Assembly (NCBI GenBank): GCA_963575745.1
Contig: CAUYUJ010001337.1
Span: 525,150 to 589,149, forward strand
DNA from: Prorocentrum cordatum
Taxonomy: Eukaryota > Sar > Dinophyceae > Prorocentrales > Prorocentraceae
DNA: 64,000 bases
Reading direction: 5' to 3'
Shown here: positions 52,356-63,699 of the stretch, piece by piece
Layout of the letters: the number at the start of each line of letters is the position of its first letter
Numbering within the stretch: position 1 is the first letter of the stretch
Notes under the pieces: model-generated
Seen by the model: the letters and a program-made list of their open reading frames with translations, nothing else
Database searches by the model: none
Told to the model about the DNA's origin: nothing
Made by a program: the position numbers and the translations under genes

Positions 52356-52737
52356 GTGGTGCCGAGCGAGTGGGCCCCAGGCTGCACAGTTCTCAGCGTG
52401 TCTTTAGATGTACAGACGGTTGGAAACAAGTGCTGCAGGATCCACATACTGGTCACGCAACAACTGTTCTACGTGGCGGTCAACAAGACCACGAATGAGG
52501 CCATCAACGCTAAGAGGTACGGCCTCATCCGGGAAATAGAGGCAACCCGAGAGAGAGAGAGAGAGAGAGAGCGTTAGAGAGAGAGAGAGAGAGATGGATG
52601 AAAGAACAGAGGGCTCTAAGCAGCATGGCGCTCGCGTCTCCAACTTCATGCGCCGCCGCAGTGTTATGGTGGATGGCTGTGTATTTTTGGAGCAGGTGTG
52701 GTCGGACGCTCGGTGGCTGCGGCGGCGGTATGGGTGA
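52356..52737 (+). pseudogene. Possible DHHC palmitoyltransferase C-terminal segment
   Basis: The first part (frame of 52356) reads LVTQQLFYVAVNKTTNEAIN followed by AKRYGLIREIE. TTNE followed by (I/M)NxxRY is the conserved C-terminal TTxE region of DHHC S-acyltransferases, resembling the HIP14-type sequence TTNERMNARRYKHF. The second part (from about 52612) reads SKQHGARVSNFMRRRSVMV and ends at TGA 52735-52737. The two frames differ by one and meet in a GA microsatellite (52549-52590), so either an intron or a slippage indel separates them. No DHHC-Cys-rich domain or membrane helices were found upstream, so it is at best a partial gene. Confidence 0.35.
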
Positions 52738-53640
52738 CGGTAATGGCGAGGACGAGGACGTGAGTCTTGTCAACGATGCAGGGCGCAGACCATCAGCGGT
52801 GGTCGATTGGGTTGGAAGGGGATCCCAGGACAGCGATCTTGGGAAACGAGGGATGCGAAATGGCAGCTCGTTTGAGGAGTATTGGATGCAGGCAACCTCA
52901 GACTGGAGGCCTGCCCATTGTACCAAACCTGCATTGGCACCGTTCCCTTCTGCTCTCTCCGCAATTCGGATCCGTGATGCATTGTTGGCGGGATCATCGT
53001 ATGCCCAGGCTGTTCCCAACCCCTGATCTTGCTGGGTCCTCTCACTTGCTGTTCCTGCTGTCGTATCCACGCTGAGTCCCTCTCTGCTGTTATGTCGCGT
53101 CCTGACCTCTCATATCATATATGTTGTTCTGTGTCATCCCTCCCCTCTGCTCGCTATTGTTGCCTCGCTTGGGCAGTCCAGCGAACACACATTCTTGCGA
53201 GTACCCAAACTACACCTCGTTCCCCTGTATGGGCCTCCATTAGTAGAGCTGTCGCCACCTCCTGATGCCCCCCAGGACTCATCGGAGAGCCGTATTACGG
53301 GAGCCCAGTTGGGCCCCTCCTCCCGCGTTGTGTTGTCAAACGTAGAGTTGTCGCCATGCCTTGCGTCCTTGGAGAGTCCGGCGGGGGGGTGTCACGGGGT
53401 CACAGCTGGACCTCGCCTCCGCAGTGGTATTACACGGCGAAGGCAAGTCGTTTTTCCTTGAGTTTCTGGGGAGTTCTGCAAGGCGCCGCTTCACGCGGTC
53501 CCAAAGCTAGAGCTCACATCCTTTGCTGGCAGCCAACACTATCGAATTGCACATCGCATCCCCGCTGCTAGACGCCGAATGAAGAGGCGCCAGTTTCGTG
53601 AGTCCTTGGGTCATTACAGTCAGTGGGCGAATTTGCTAGT
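52738..53640. other. Unassigned stretch
   Basis: Nothing recognisable on either strand. Confidence 0.5.
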
Positions 53641-53649
53641 GAGAATTTG

Positions 53650-54095
53650 CCGTGGGCGGCTGGAATGCTCGCGTTCAGTAAACGCGCATAGCTGCAACCC
53701 ACGCCGCGTGCGGCTGGAAACGCTCGCGCTGGGTAACAATGCGTGGCTGGAACCCACGGCGTGCGCGGCTGGAACGCTCGCGCTCGTTAAACATGCACGG
53801 CTGGAACCCGCGCTGTGGGCGGTTGGAACGCTCCCGCTTAATAGAAGCGCATGGCTGGAACCCACGCCGTGGGCGGCTGAAACGCTCTCGCTAAGCTGGA
53901 ACCCACACAGTTGGCGGCTGGAGCACTCGCGCTAGGTAAAAAGTATTGGCTGGAGGCGACGCCGTGGGCGTCTTGAACACTTCCCCTGGTGAAAATTGAA
54001 GGCTGGGACCATTGTTTCTTGTCGGCATAGGCGGCACGAACACTTTCCTTCGTAGAAATTGACGGCTGGAACCTCACCAGGCTTACGGCTTGAAT
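53650..54095. repeat. 54-bp minisatellite with two alternating half-units
   Basis: GGCTGGAACGCTCGCGCT plus about 14 bp alternates with GGCTGGAACCCACGCCGTGG. The period is 54-55 bp at 53660, 53714, 53769, 53823 and 53877, degrading to the right. The minus strand reads as an 18-residue repeat. Confidence 0.85.
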
Positions 54096-54189
54096 GAAGA
54101 AGTCGGGGGGATAGGGTGGAACCGACGGGCCAGGTGCAGGGTTCCTAGCATTGTACCCGCGCCTTGCTCCCAAACGGGGTCAATCCGCG

Positions 54190-54470
54190 CTGTCGTCTGT
54201 CGGTCGTTGGTCCGTCGGTCGTTGTCGTCGGTCGTCGTTGTCTCGGTCCGTCGGTTGGTCGGTCCGTCGGTCGCCGTCGGTCGTCGTCCCAGTCGGTCGG
54301 TCGGTCGGTCGGTCGTCGTCGGTCGTCGTCGTTTCGGTCGGTCGGTCGTTCGGTCCGTTCGTCGGTCGTCGTCGTTTCGGTCGGTCGGTCGGTCGTTCGG
54401 TCCAGTCGTCGGTCGTCGGTCGGTCGGTCGTCGTTGTCGGACGTCATCGTCGTCGGCCGTCGGTCCACAG
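54190..54470. repeat. GTCGGTC/GTCGTC array
   Basis: Mixed 3- and 4-bp units of GTC and GGTC. Open in most frames. Confidence 0.9.
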
Positions 54471-54984
54471 AAGGAATCCGCCCACGCCATGGTGCGATCT
54501 GAAAGCGCGCCATTGGAGCCAAAGCGGCTACGGATGCAATGAGGTTGTGAACAAGACGATGGACACTAAATCTGCCCGATATGGTATGCTCACCGAATTG
54601 CACTACCAACACACAGTCCTCTGACTGTAGAGCCCCTCAAGATGGTTGCAAGAGGTCGAAAGAGGCACAAAAGAGGACCCCGAGAGACCTCAAGAGGCAC
54701 CCGAGAAGGGCACCTAAACGACCCCAAAGGACTTCCACTAGCCAACCCGACGAGTCTAACGACAGCTGCCACGTACCTACAGGAGCACCCTCGGGTGATA
54801 AGGAGGTTGGGTTGTGTGTGCAGCTTTCTGCTTGCGATTGGGACCTGACGGATCTCGTGAACGATCAACGTGTCGATCTTGACCCGCCCATCAACCAGTC
54901 TGCGCTATCTTTCATTCGATCTGACTATCAAGCTACAGATCGTTATCTCTATCTTTCGAACTCGCAGTTTCCTCTCGCTATCTC

Positions 54985-55045
54985 TTTAGTGTCTCTCTCT
55001 CTCTCTCGCTCTCGCTCTCTCTCTCTCTCTCTCTTTCCCGCCCTA
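54985..55045. repeat. CT dinucleotide array
   Basis: About 50 bp of CTCTCT. The preceding 54470-54985 is unassigned. Confidence 0.9.
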
Positions 55046-55334
55046 CCGATTGATACCCCTCTCGATTTATGTTTTCCATTTTTGTAGATGCTGCAATCAC
55101 AGCGGGACAATCACGGGACAACGATGTGTCAACCACGGAACATCTACGGGTTTATCAGGGGACCACCCACGGGACAGCAGTTCTGATTGATCCAGCACGG
55201 GCGTGCACCTTGTTAAGGATTGCCACGTCGTCGCCATCGATGTTGTCGCCACGGCCATGCCATCGCCGTCATCACCATCAGCATGTCATCAATCACCATC
55301 ACAATCGTCACAGGAAATTTCAGAAATCATGCTT

Positions 55335-55445
55335 CATCATCATCATCATCAACATCATCATCACAATCATCATCGGCATTTGCATCAGCATCATCATCAC
55401 AGCCATCATTATCATCATCGCCATCACCAACACAACCGCCATCAT
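55335..55445. repeat. CAT trinucleotide array
   Basis: About 110 bp of CAT/ATC triplets. 55450-55840 is unassigned. Confidence 0.9.
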
Positions 55446-55844
55446 TTTCTGATCAAGTTGGGCCCTCGATACCGAAGCGCTCTCGACAGTCAGCGTCCCC
55501 CCCGTCGACGCCCCCCAGACGGGCCCCTGCGCCACCTCTGGGGGCCGCCTGCGGGCAATATTGTGCCCCTGCCAGTCTATACTAACCCTCTATCGGAAGC
55601 CAGCGCAGAGCCAGTCGGAGGAGGGAGGAGAGGGGAGGGAGGAGGTACGATGGTGGAGAGAGGATGAGGCAAGCTAGGTGCTCTCACGCCATGTCTAACA
55701 TCCTGGAGATTGGTTCCCTACCTAGGCTCTGCCTAGAAGGGTTCTTACTCTCTGGGCTTAAAGGGGCCGGGCAGTGGAAAGCGCCCCGGGCGGTTCCCCC
55801 AGTATCCGCCCCGCGGCTCCCCCAGTTGCGCCCCCTGGGTTCAA

Positions 55845-56255
55845 CCAGCTTAGCTAAGCTAAGCTTAGCTTAGCTAAGCTTAGCTTAGCTTAGCTTAGCT
55901 TAGCTTAGCTTAGCTTATCTCATCTTAGCTTAGCTTTGCCTAGCCTAGCTTAGCTTAGCTTAGCTTATCTTACCTCATATTAGCTTAGCGTAGCTTAGCT
56001 TGGCTTGGCTTAGCTTAGCTTAGCTTAGCATTGCCTGGCCTAGCCTAGCTTAGCTGTGCTTAGCTTAGCATAGCTTAGCTTACCTTAGCTTAGCTCACCT
56101 TAGCTTAGCGCAGCGCAGCATAGCGCAGTGCAGCATTAGCACATCATAGCATAGCATAGCCAAGCATAGCATAGCCAAGCATAGCATAGCTCAGCATATC
56201 ATAGCACAGCATAGCACAGCACAGCATAGCATAGCATAGCGCAGCTAAGCTAAGC
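55845..56255. repeat. TTAGC pentanucleotide array
   Basis: About 410 bp of TTAGC, changing gradually to ATAGC/CAGCAT variants towards the right and ending AGCTAAGCTAAG. It differs from the TTTAGGG telomere repeat and is interstitial. Confidence 0.9.
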
Positions 56256-56259
56256 TAAG

Positions 56260-56505
56260 GTGTAGCTGTATGTGTAGAGGTAGGTGTAGATATAGGTGTA
56301 GATGTTGATGTGAGTCTCGCTGTAGATGTAGGTGTAGGTGTAGATGTAGATGTAGATGTGAGTCTCCCAGTAGCATACCTGTCTATGTAGGTGTATATGT
56401 AGGTGTAGGTGTAGATGTAGATGTGAGTCTCGTTGTTGATGTTGATGTAGATGTAAATGCAGGTGTAGATGTAAATGTAGCTGTCGATGTAGATGTGGAT
56501 GTTGC
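56260..56505. repeat. GTAGAT/GTAGGT hexanucleotide array
   Basis: Immediately adjoins the pentanucleotide array. GTGAGTCTC recurs at about 56310, 56360 and 56424 as a longer-period landmark. Confidence 0.85.
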
Positions 56506-56519
56506 TTTCCTAAATGCTC

Positions 56520-57300
56520 CAACTCCTAGGTAGGGTCGCACTGGGATAATTGTTTATTCGGCGAACCCGTAACGTCCATTGCGGGTGGTCGCCCCCGCCC
56601 CTTCCTCCCACTCCTTCCCCGTAACGTTACCGAACGTATTCGGGGGGACCGCTGGTTTCCCAACGGGCAAGGCGTGGTGTTCACAGGCATGTTGTGTTGT
56701 TGATAGGCATGCGTGGGCGCTCACTAGCATGCTGTGGCGCTCGCAGGCCTGACCCCTACCCCTACCACCCGTCCCTTCCCATTGCGTTGATATTTTCTAT
56801 TCGCCGACGTGAGCCATAGCGGACCTAGAGTTCCAGACAGCACTTGATCGTGCCATGTTCAATCGGAAGCAGGGGGTTTACGTACATAGGAGGGGGAAGT
56901 GGCGGATGAGCAGGAGGAAGACCAGGAGGACGAGAATGAGGACGAGAAAGTAGAAGGACGAGCAGGAACAGCTGGAGCAGGAAGCGGGGGGGAGTAGGAT
57001 GACCAGGGGATGGCGGGGGAGCGGAAAAGAGCGGGGCGACAACGACGAGGAAGCATTCGTATCCATAAAAGTGGCCCGCGCTGGGACGAGAGCGCAAATC
57101 GGAACGACGGGAGCAAAGTGCCGATCCTAGGATGAGGCACACGCTGCAGCGGCAGCACCCTTTCGAGACACCGAAGATTCTCCGATCGAAAACGACGGGG
57201 AACATCAAATCATGGAATCCTGTGTATAAGAGAGAGTGCGCTGACGGGGGCGGGCCACTCCTTGGTCATCTTCAGGGGAGAGGGGAGATGTATTCATTTT
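56520..57300. other. Unassigned stretch
   Basis: No gene recognised. GCATG(T/C)TGTG(G/T)-type words recur around 56685-56745. Confidence 0.5.
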
Positions 57301-57329
57301 GAGTAGTTCTACAGAGAACAGGAAGAGGC

Positions 57330-57395
57330 GGAGGAGGAGGATGAGGAGGACGCCGACGACGACGACGCCATTGCCGGCGCCGACGCCGACGTCGA

Positions 57396-57429
<34 letters not shown>

Positions 57430-57560
57430 AACACCGACGCCGCCGACGACGACGGCGACGGCGACGGTGACGACGGCGACGACGGCGGCGGCGATGACGA
57501 CGACGGCGGCGGCGGCGACGACGACGACTGGGACGGCAACGAGGACCAGGACGAGCAGGA
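57330..57560. repeat. GAC/GCC trinucleotide array
   Basis: GACGCC and GACGAC units. Confidence 0.9.
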
Positions 57561-58153
57561 TCAGGACGGGGTCGGATCGGAGGTGCGCGAAAGGGTTGCA
57601 CCAGAAGCACTTGTCGGGGGCGTGCAGCCTCTCATGATACAGTCGACCCGCAGAGTACGGATAGGCATTCCTCCCAAGGGTACCCTTGCATCCTTGCTTC
57701 CTGGGTCCATCCTTGGACATTGTCGTTGGCCGCGCCCCGCTCGAAGCGCTTCGAAACGGGCGTCCAAGGGCCTTGCATCCTTACTCTGCGGAATGACTGT
57801 AGGGGCGAGAGGCGGAAGAGCAGGATGAGCAGGAGGCGGTGGAGGTGGAGGGACCGTGGAGGGACGCATCCGCGGAAGGCGTAGGAGGAGAGAGGGACTT
57901 CACCGCTTGGCTGGCGGACACTCTGTGCCCTTACGGGCTCACGTCCTTTTTCCATCTCTTCACGCTTCTCTCTTTGCCGCTGCGCCAGCCAGGCGTTATT
58001 ATTTTATTCCTCGAGGCCTCGCACTGATTTTTCACGACGCAACAAGCTCTCGCTTCATGTATGGCCAACGTCAAAAGGAGCAGGACGAGTAGGAAGAGGA
58101 GGAGGAATCGGCGGAGGCAAAGCGAGAGCGGCCTCGCCAGCAGAAGTGGGACC

Positions 58154-58220
58154 ACGAGCGTCGACTAGCGTCGACCTAGCGTCGATTAGCGTCGATTTAG
58201 CGTCGATTAGCGTCGGTTCG
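58154..58220. repeat. TAGCGTCGATT short tandem repeat
   Basis: Six units of 10-13 bp. The flanks 57570-58150 and 58220-59240 hold no recognised gene. Confidence 0.85.
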
Positions 58221-59244
58221 CAAGAGCCGACAAGATGGCACGGGAGGCTCCCATGAGATGCCACCGAAGGCGATGCGGTCCAGTCCCGAGCCCGAGTTTC
58301 TCCATCCCGACTTGGAGCCGGCTGGGGGTCTGAGGTGGTTCTGCATTGGTTTTGGCGAGCAAAGAGTGTTTTTGTTTTGGGCGGTTGGTATTTCTTGGTC
58401 TCCCGGGGGGCGTCTCCAGGTTCTGGAGCTGTCAGAAATTGATCCCGGGTGAAAAAGTTTACAAGGTTGACCCCGGGAGGGGTCGGGGGATCGCGCGGTG
58501 AGGTCGGGATTCCGAGGTCACCACGCGGTCTTGCTCCAGCTCCATATTTGTGGGAAGTCTTCACCGGTTTACTGGACATTGATATTCGAGTGCACCGGTA
58601 CAGACCCCAGTAGGTTTCGCCAATCGACGCGCGTTTCGCCGGATACACTCGGTTGTTTTGGATGTCGATTAGCAGAATACCCCGCTGGGTCCACTCGGAA
58701 TGCGGTGCCGTTCGCACCTGGAGCGCTCTTGGCAGTTTTCACTAAAGGACATTTTGCTGAAGGGGTGTCTTGTCGATCTTCGAGTTTAGGAGGCCTCCAT
58801 CTGCTCTTCCTGCTCTTCTCCTTCTGCAGAGGACGTAGAGCCATACCTCGTTGTCTCGTACGTGCGGCTCGTCACCGTCATCGTTTCCATCGTCTTCGTT
58901 GTACGAGTCGTCGTCGACGTTCTCGTCGCTCTTCTCGGGGCTTGCTTCAAGCCCCAAGTACCCGATTCATGCCCATCACCTCCCCTCCTTCCGCGGCCGC
59001 TGGCTCGAGACACTGGTGCAGCACACCGGGTCACTACACTTCTTGCAGACACGAATTGATTGAGCCTTTGGCTCAGCACACTCTTTTAGGTGGTCGATCA
59101 CGGATCCCTTGCTGAAGGCAGCCATCTCTCTTTCGCGCCAGAGGCCCCCGAAAGCCGCCGACGACAGCCGGAAGCCGCCGAAGACCGTCAGAAGTCTGGG
59201 GATTTCAGCAAACCATCTCGCCGATCAAGGCCAGGCGGGCACGA

Positions 59245-59324
59245 TTTTTATCCATATCTTGTGCGTCTTGGACTTTCTCGGAAGGGGCGCCAAGAGGCCG
59301 CGGCCCAGCAGATATGGATAACAA
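59245..59324. mobile_element. Small foldback element with TTTATCCATATC ends, unit 1
   Basis: TTTTTATCCATATCT (59245-59259) is complementary to 59310-59324 with one mismatch. Confidence 0.5.
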
Positions 59325-59346
59325 TCTGACCTCTAGGGGCGAGCTT

Positions 59347-59425
59347 GTTTTATCCATACCCACGGCGATTTTGGTTTCGGAGGAGTGGAGCCCGATACTT
59401 CAAGACGCAGTGGATATGGATAAAC
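59347..59425. mobile_element. Small foldback element with TTTATCCATA ends, unit 2
   Basis: GTTTTATCCATACC (59347-59360) is largely complementary to 59412-59425 (GGATATGGATAAAC). Same end sequence as unit 1, 22 bp away. Confidence 0.5.
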
Positions 59426-59582
59426 ATATTGCCTGCAGTCCTGGGCCCCTTATCGGGGCATCGTTCTGCCCGCTTGTGGTGTGTTAAGGATGGGGAGGCA
59501 CCGATCTTGGGCCCACCATGGGCCCCAGCCAGGACTGGTGTGGTGTTCAGTCGACGCCCCTTGAAGAATCGAAGAAAAAAAA

Positions 59583-59732
59583 CGCCGTAAACATAAACTG
59601 TTGGCGCTCCGCGCTGGCCCCCCCCGGCGGCGCCTCTGGCGCCGCCCCTGGCGCCGGAGGCGCGCCAGGGAGGGGGGTCCAGCGCAGATTCAAGAAATCC
59701 GCGCGGAGCGCCAAAGTTTATTTTTTATGGCG
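59583..59732. mobile_element. 150-bp foldback element, copy A
   Basis: Terminal inverted repeats of 31 bp (59583-59613 and 59702-59732) match at all but a few positions, with the conserved inner part TGGCGCTCCGCG. The interior is GC-rich with further inverted words (GGCGCC, CGCGCC). Clearly related to the element at 60399-60597. Confidence 0.8.
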
Positions 59733-59739
59733 TTCTTGC

Positions 59740-60390
59740 TTGTCTTAAGAAGCCCATCAGAAGACCACCGAGGGCCGATGGATACGGCAGGTTCGCCTCA
59801 TGTCGACCGGCGGCGACCCCGCCGCCTGCGTTCAACGTCGAACGCGACTGCTGCGACCCCGACTGGGTCGATGTTGAGCGACCTGACGTTTCGGCGGCGG
59901 CCGATCGCTCGAGGCCGACAGGATCTCCGCGGTGTCAGGAAGGAGGCGAGCGCCGCAGGCGGCATGGCACGCGCCTGCCGCAGCAGGGGGCCCGTGGCCG
60001 AGCTCCCAGCCTCGCCGCTCCCCACGAAGAGCCGGGGCCCGGCGGCCGAGCGCGGGGCGGATATGGCCGACCTGGGCGAGCGCGAGCGGGCACTGGGCGT
60101 CCGCGCCGCCCTGCGGGCGGCGGCCGAGGTCGGGAGCGGGGCGCCGTCCCTGTGCGCCTGGACCGATCTCCCAGCTGGGCCGATCCTGGGTCCAGGATCC
60201 GTCGAGGATCGGGGGCGGCAAAGAGGGGGGTGACGACTAGGGGGGGGGATATCATCGGCCAGGGTCCCAGGGTATTTCCCCAGATTTCATGGCGCCTCGT
60301 CTTATTTCATTACCTCCCCAGCCCCTCCCCTGGGCCGCGCACATGCCGCCAGTCATGATGTGCACCCCCCCTCTTGGACACCCCCCTCTT
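59740..60390. other. Unassigned GC-rich stretch between two foldback copies
   Basis: A plus-strand frame to 60233 contains ADMADLGERERALGVRAAL, which looks coding-like, but no family is recognised and no start or splice evidence was found. Confidence 0.35.
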
Positions 60391-60398
60391 GGCTCCCG

Positions 60399-60597
60399 AG
60401 AGGAACAGCAAAAACATAGACATCACTGTTGGCGCTCCGTGCGGAGTTCTTGGATCCGCGCGCCCCCCCCCCCCCCCGGCGGCTCCTCCGGCGCCGCCCC
60501 TGGGGCGCTTCGCGCGCCAGGGAGGGGGGGGTGCGGCGCAGATCCAAGAAGGCCGCGCGGAGCGCCATTGGTTTATGTGTATGGCGTTTCCTCTTCT
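60399..60597. mobile_element. 199-bp foldback element, copy B
   Basis: Ends are inverted repeats sharing TGGCGCTCCG and TTCTTGGATC(C/T)GCGC with copy A or with each other. A C run of about 16 lies at 60462-60477. The outermost part (GAGAGGAA...TTTCCTCTTC) is also complementary. Confidence 0.8.
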
Positions 60598-60599
60598 AA

Positions 60600-61700
60600 T
60601 CACTGTACGTGTTGGCGTACCTGGCCAGGCCAGGAGGTTTGTACTTTAGAAAGCTGGATGCCCTCGACGCGGGCGGCCTGGGCGAGGGCCGGACACACAC
60701 CTGTGGCCAGGCGTTTGTCCAGCGGTCGGCCTTCGGCCTTTCGCCCGCGTGTGCAGGTTTCCGCGTGCGTACAGTGGTGGCCCATGCCAAGAAGAAGCAC
60801 CCTGCTTGCCACCAGGGTGCCTTGGGTTTCTTGGGTTTCGATGGTGTTGCTGTGGAAGGCGTGACCTCCCCACACCAAAAATCTATGGACGCTCTGGGGT
60901 CTCAGGGTTGGGTTTCTTGTGGAAGGTTTCTTGTGGACTGGCCTCCACTGTATCCACGCGTCGCACGTGTGAATCCAGCCATGGGTGTTTGCAGATTTTC
61001 GGCGTCGCGTCTGTTTTTCAAGAGGTTGTCCGGCGGTCGAGACCTTCCTCCCAGGACCAGTTTTTCATCCCTCACCGTGTTCTGACAGGCCCACGGGGGC
61101 CGAAAATTACCAATCATTTTCCGTCGCGTTTTTTTCTTTACGCGATCGTAGGTCCATTGGCTCAGGCTTCAGGTCAGGCCTGGGAGCGGTGCAAGCGCAC
61201 AGCCTGGCGGCCCTCCTCCTTTGCGAGGTCGAGAAACCACCTCTGGTGATCAGCCTGGCGCTCGGAGGGGATCGTTGTAAACACCACGTCGCCATCGGAG
61301 CTCGTCGCCGGCGTTCGGTGTAATTGCCCATACCCCCTCGAGACGTGCCAAAAAACACGACGGGTGTTTTTGTATGCCGTTTTCGGCTTCGGGGGGCTTT
61401 CGCCAGGCCTAGTGACCGTCGAAGGACGACTCAAGATGAAAAGTTGGTCCTGGGGAATGGGTTGAATTTTCTGGTGGTCACGTCATGAACAAATCATGAT
61501 ATGATGTCGGGGTCTGAGTCTGCACCCCCCAGCCTCGCACAGGTTGCCAAGCTGGAAGGAACCGCCCTCAGTTCGTGCAGCCCTTGCAGTTTTTAAAAGA
61601 CGAATGGGAGCGGCGCTTAGGCGAGAGCCACACTTTGAAAGCGGCCCCAGCCGTCAATCCGTGAAGCTCTTGCACGTCTATGACGAGCGTACGCGGAGCT
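60600..61700. other. Unassigned stretch
   Basis: A minus-strand frame at 61174-61434 has coding-like composition (SSDGDVVFTTIPSERQADHQ), without recognised homology or splice context. Confidence 0.35.
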
Positions 61701-61721
61701 CAGGCGAGCCCGCCCTCCATG

Positions 61722-61766
61722 TGTGAAGCTGCTGCCATTTTTGAAACTGCTGCCATTTTTTGAAGC
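61722..61766. repeat. GAAGCTGCTGCCATTTTT short tandem repeat
   Basis: Two and a half units of 18-19 bp. Confidence 0.7.
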
Positions 61767-62039
61767 TTCAAGATCTTACTCAGAGCGTGAATAACCTACC
61801 CCGCTTTCGCTTCCAGGCAACACCAAGTCGTACCACGCGCCTGCTCGTCAAGGCACCTGACCAGTACAGGCCGTAGTTTGGCATCGCTTGGTATCTCTTG
61901 TAAGCGAGGGTGGTCGAAAGCGAGGTAGGCTTATTTGTCCCCTACTTACGTGGTAGGGAAATCTCAGGCGGAACGCCTGGACCGCACTTCCGCCTGGCTC
62001 CGGGGGTGCAACAGGGATGGTTTATTTATAGAGAAGAGG

Positions 62040-62120
62040 AATGGAGGAGGAGGAGGAGGAGGAGGAGGAGGAGGAGGAGGAGGAGGGGCGGAGGAGGAGG
62101 AGGAGGAGGAGGACAGAGAA
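62040..62120. repeat. GAG trinucleotide array
   Basis: GAGGAGGAG over about 75 bp. Confidence 0.9.
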
Positions 62121-62434
62121 CGAGGAAGAGGGCGAGGAGGACGAGGAGGGTGGAGGCTTTGATGTTTGTGCACGAAAGTCCTTCCGGCCTCGCCCTATGC
62201 CTCGGCGCTCCTGCCAGGCGCAGCTCCTCGGGCCGCCCGCCGGCGAGGGCGCTGCGGGGAGCCCCGGGCGGCCCGCCGCGCGGGGCGACGCGGCGGCGGC
62301 CGCTGCGCCGCCGCTCGCGTCGCCGCCGCCCGGGCTGCGCACGGCCCTGCGCTCCCGGGCCCCGGCCTTCGTGCCTGGCGGACGGCCGCAGCTGGTCATC
62401 GGGAGATTGCTGTTCTGGCATTATCGGTTCTCGA

Positions 62435-62780
62435 GCTTCCTCCTCCTCCTCCTCCTCCTCCTCGATCGTCCTCCTCCTCCTCGATCCTCGGTCCTCCTCC
62501 CGTGCTGATCCTCGATCCACCTCGTCCTGCTCGATCATGGATCCTCGCTCTTCCTAGCTCTTCCTCCTTCCTGGATCCTGGACCCTTTTCCGCCTCCTCG
62601 ATCCTTCTCTTCCTCCTCCTCCTCCTCATCGAGCCTCGATCATAGTCCTCCTCTTTTGATCTTTGCTCTTCGATCCTCAACCATCCTCTTTCTCCATCTC
62701 CCTCTCCTCCTCCTTCTGCTCCTCCTCCTCCTCCTCCATCTTCCCCTCCCCCTCCTCATCATCCTCCGCTTCCTCATGGC
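62435..62780. repeat. CTC/TCGAT-rich array
   Basis: CTC triplets interspersed with TCGATC and GGATCCT words. Confidence 0.8.
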
Positions 62781-62989
62781 GCGTAACGGTGGCGGATTCA
62801 GCGCGGGCGTTTAGTAATCAGCTGATGTGGTCGTCGTCGTCGTCGCGGCGGAGGTGATTGTCCCTCTGTTGTTGGGCGTTCTGGATGATGTTTGGGGGCT
62901 TCTTTATCCCAGGGCATGATGCAGTGTGGGCTACCCTACACGCGGAAGGATTTGTGATCAGATTCTCATGAGAATTACACTATGAAACA

Positions 62990-63085
62990 GTGGTTGTTGT
63001 TGTAGTCGTGATTGTAGTCGTGTATGTCATCGCGATTGTATTCGTGATTGTAGTTGCGATTGCAGTCGTAATATATAGCTCCCCG
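62990..63085. repeat. GTGATTGTAGTC short tandem repeat
   Basis: Six or seven units of 12-15 bp. Confidence 0.75.
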
Positions 63086-63177
63086 CAATTGCGGATAAGA
63101 GTGAGGGGGCGGTCGCGGGCGACGCGGGCGTCGTCGAGCCGGCGGACCTCGTGGCCCCCACCTTCCCCGTCGATGGC

Positions 63178-63480
63178 GCTCTCCTCCTCCTCCTCCACCT
63201 CCTCCTCCTCTTCCTCGTCCTCGTCCTCGTCCTCATCGTCATCGTCATCCTCCTCCTCCACCTCGTCCTCCTCCTCTTCTTCTTCGTCCTCCCTTTCCCC
63301 CCCTCGTCCTTTCATCATCGTCCTCCCGTTGTCGTCCTCCCCCTCGTCGGCCTCCATCATCGTCCTCCCATTGTCGTCCATCATCATCCTCCTCCCCTCC
63401 TCCCCCTCCTCGTCCTCCTCCTCCCCCTCCTCCCCCTCCTCCCCCTCCTGTGCTCCTGCTCCTCCTCCTCTTTCTCCACA
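63178..63480. repeat. CTC/GTC trinucleotide array
   Basis: Pyrimidine-rich triplets with a GTCGTCC(T/A)CC landmark. Confidence 0.85.
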
Positions 63481-63699
63481 TTCTCCTTACATCTTCTCTT
63501 CTTCCGCGTCCTCCTCGTCCCCTGTTTACTCCTCCTGCCTCCCCCTCCTTTTCCCAAGATAACGGCAACGCAGTTTTTTGTTCCACTTTATGCTCCCCGA
63601 CTTTTCTGATCAAGGCAACTCGCCATGGCAAAGTTGCTGGACGGGCTGGTGTGGCTGCGCGGGGCTTGAAGAGGCCCTTGCGGGCTCAGACGGCATGCG

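Noticed and set aside
55845-56255. Interstitial telomere repeat
   Set aside because: The unit is TTAGC, not TTTAGGG or TTAGGG.
59046-59056. Another spliced-leader-like sequence (TTTGGCTCA)
   Set aside because: It diverges after nine bases and lies within the short inverted repeat GAGCC-TTT-GGCTC.
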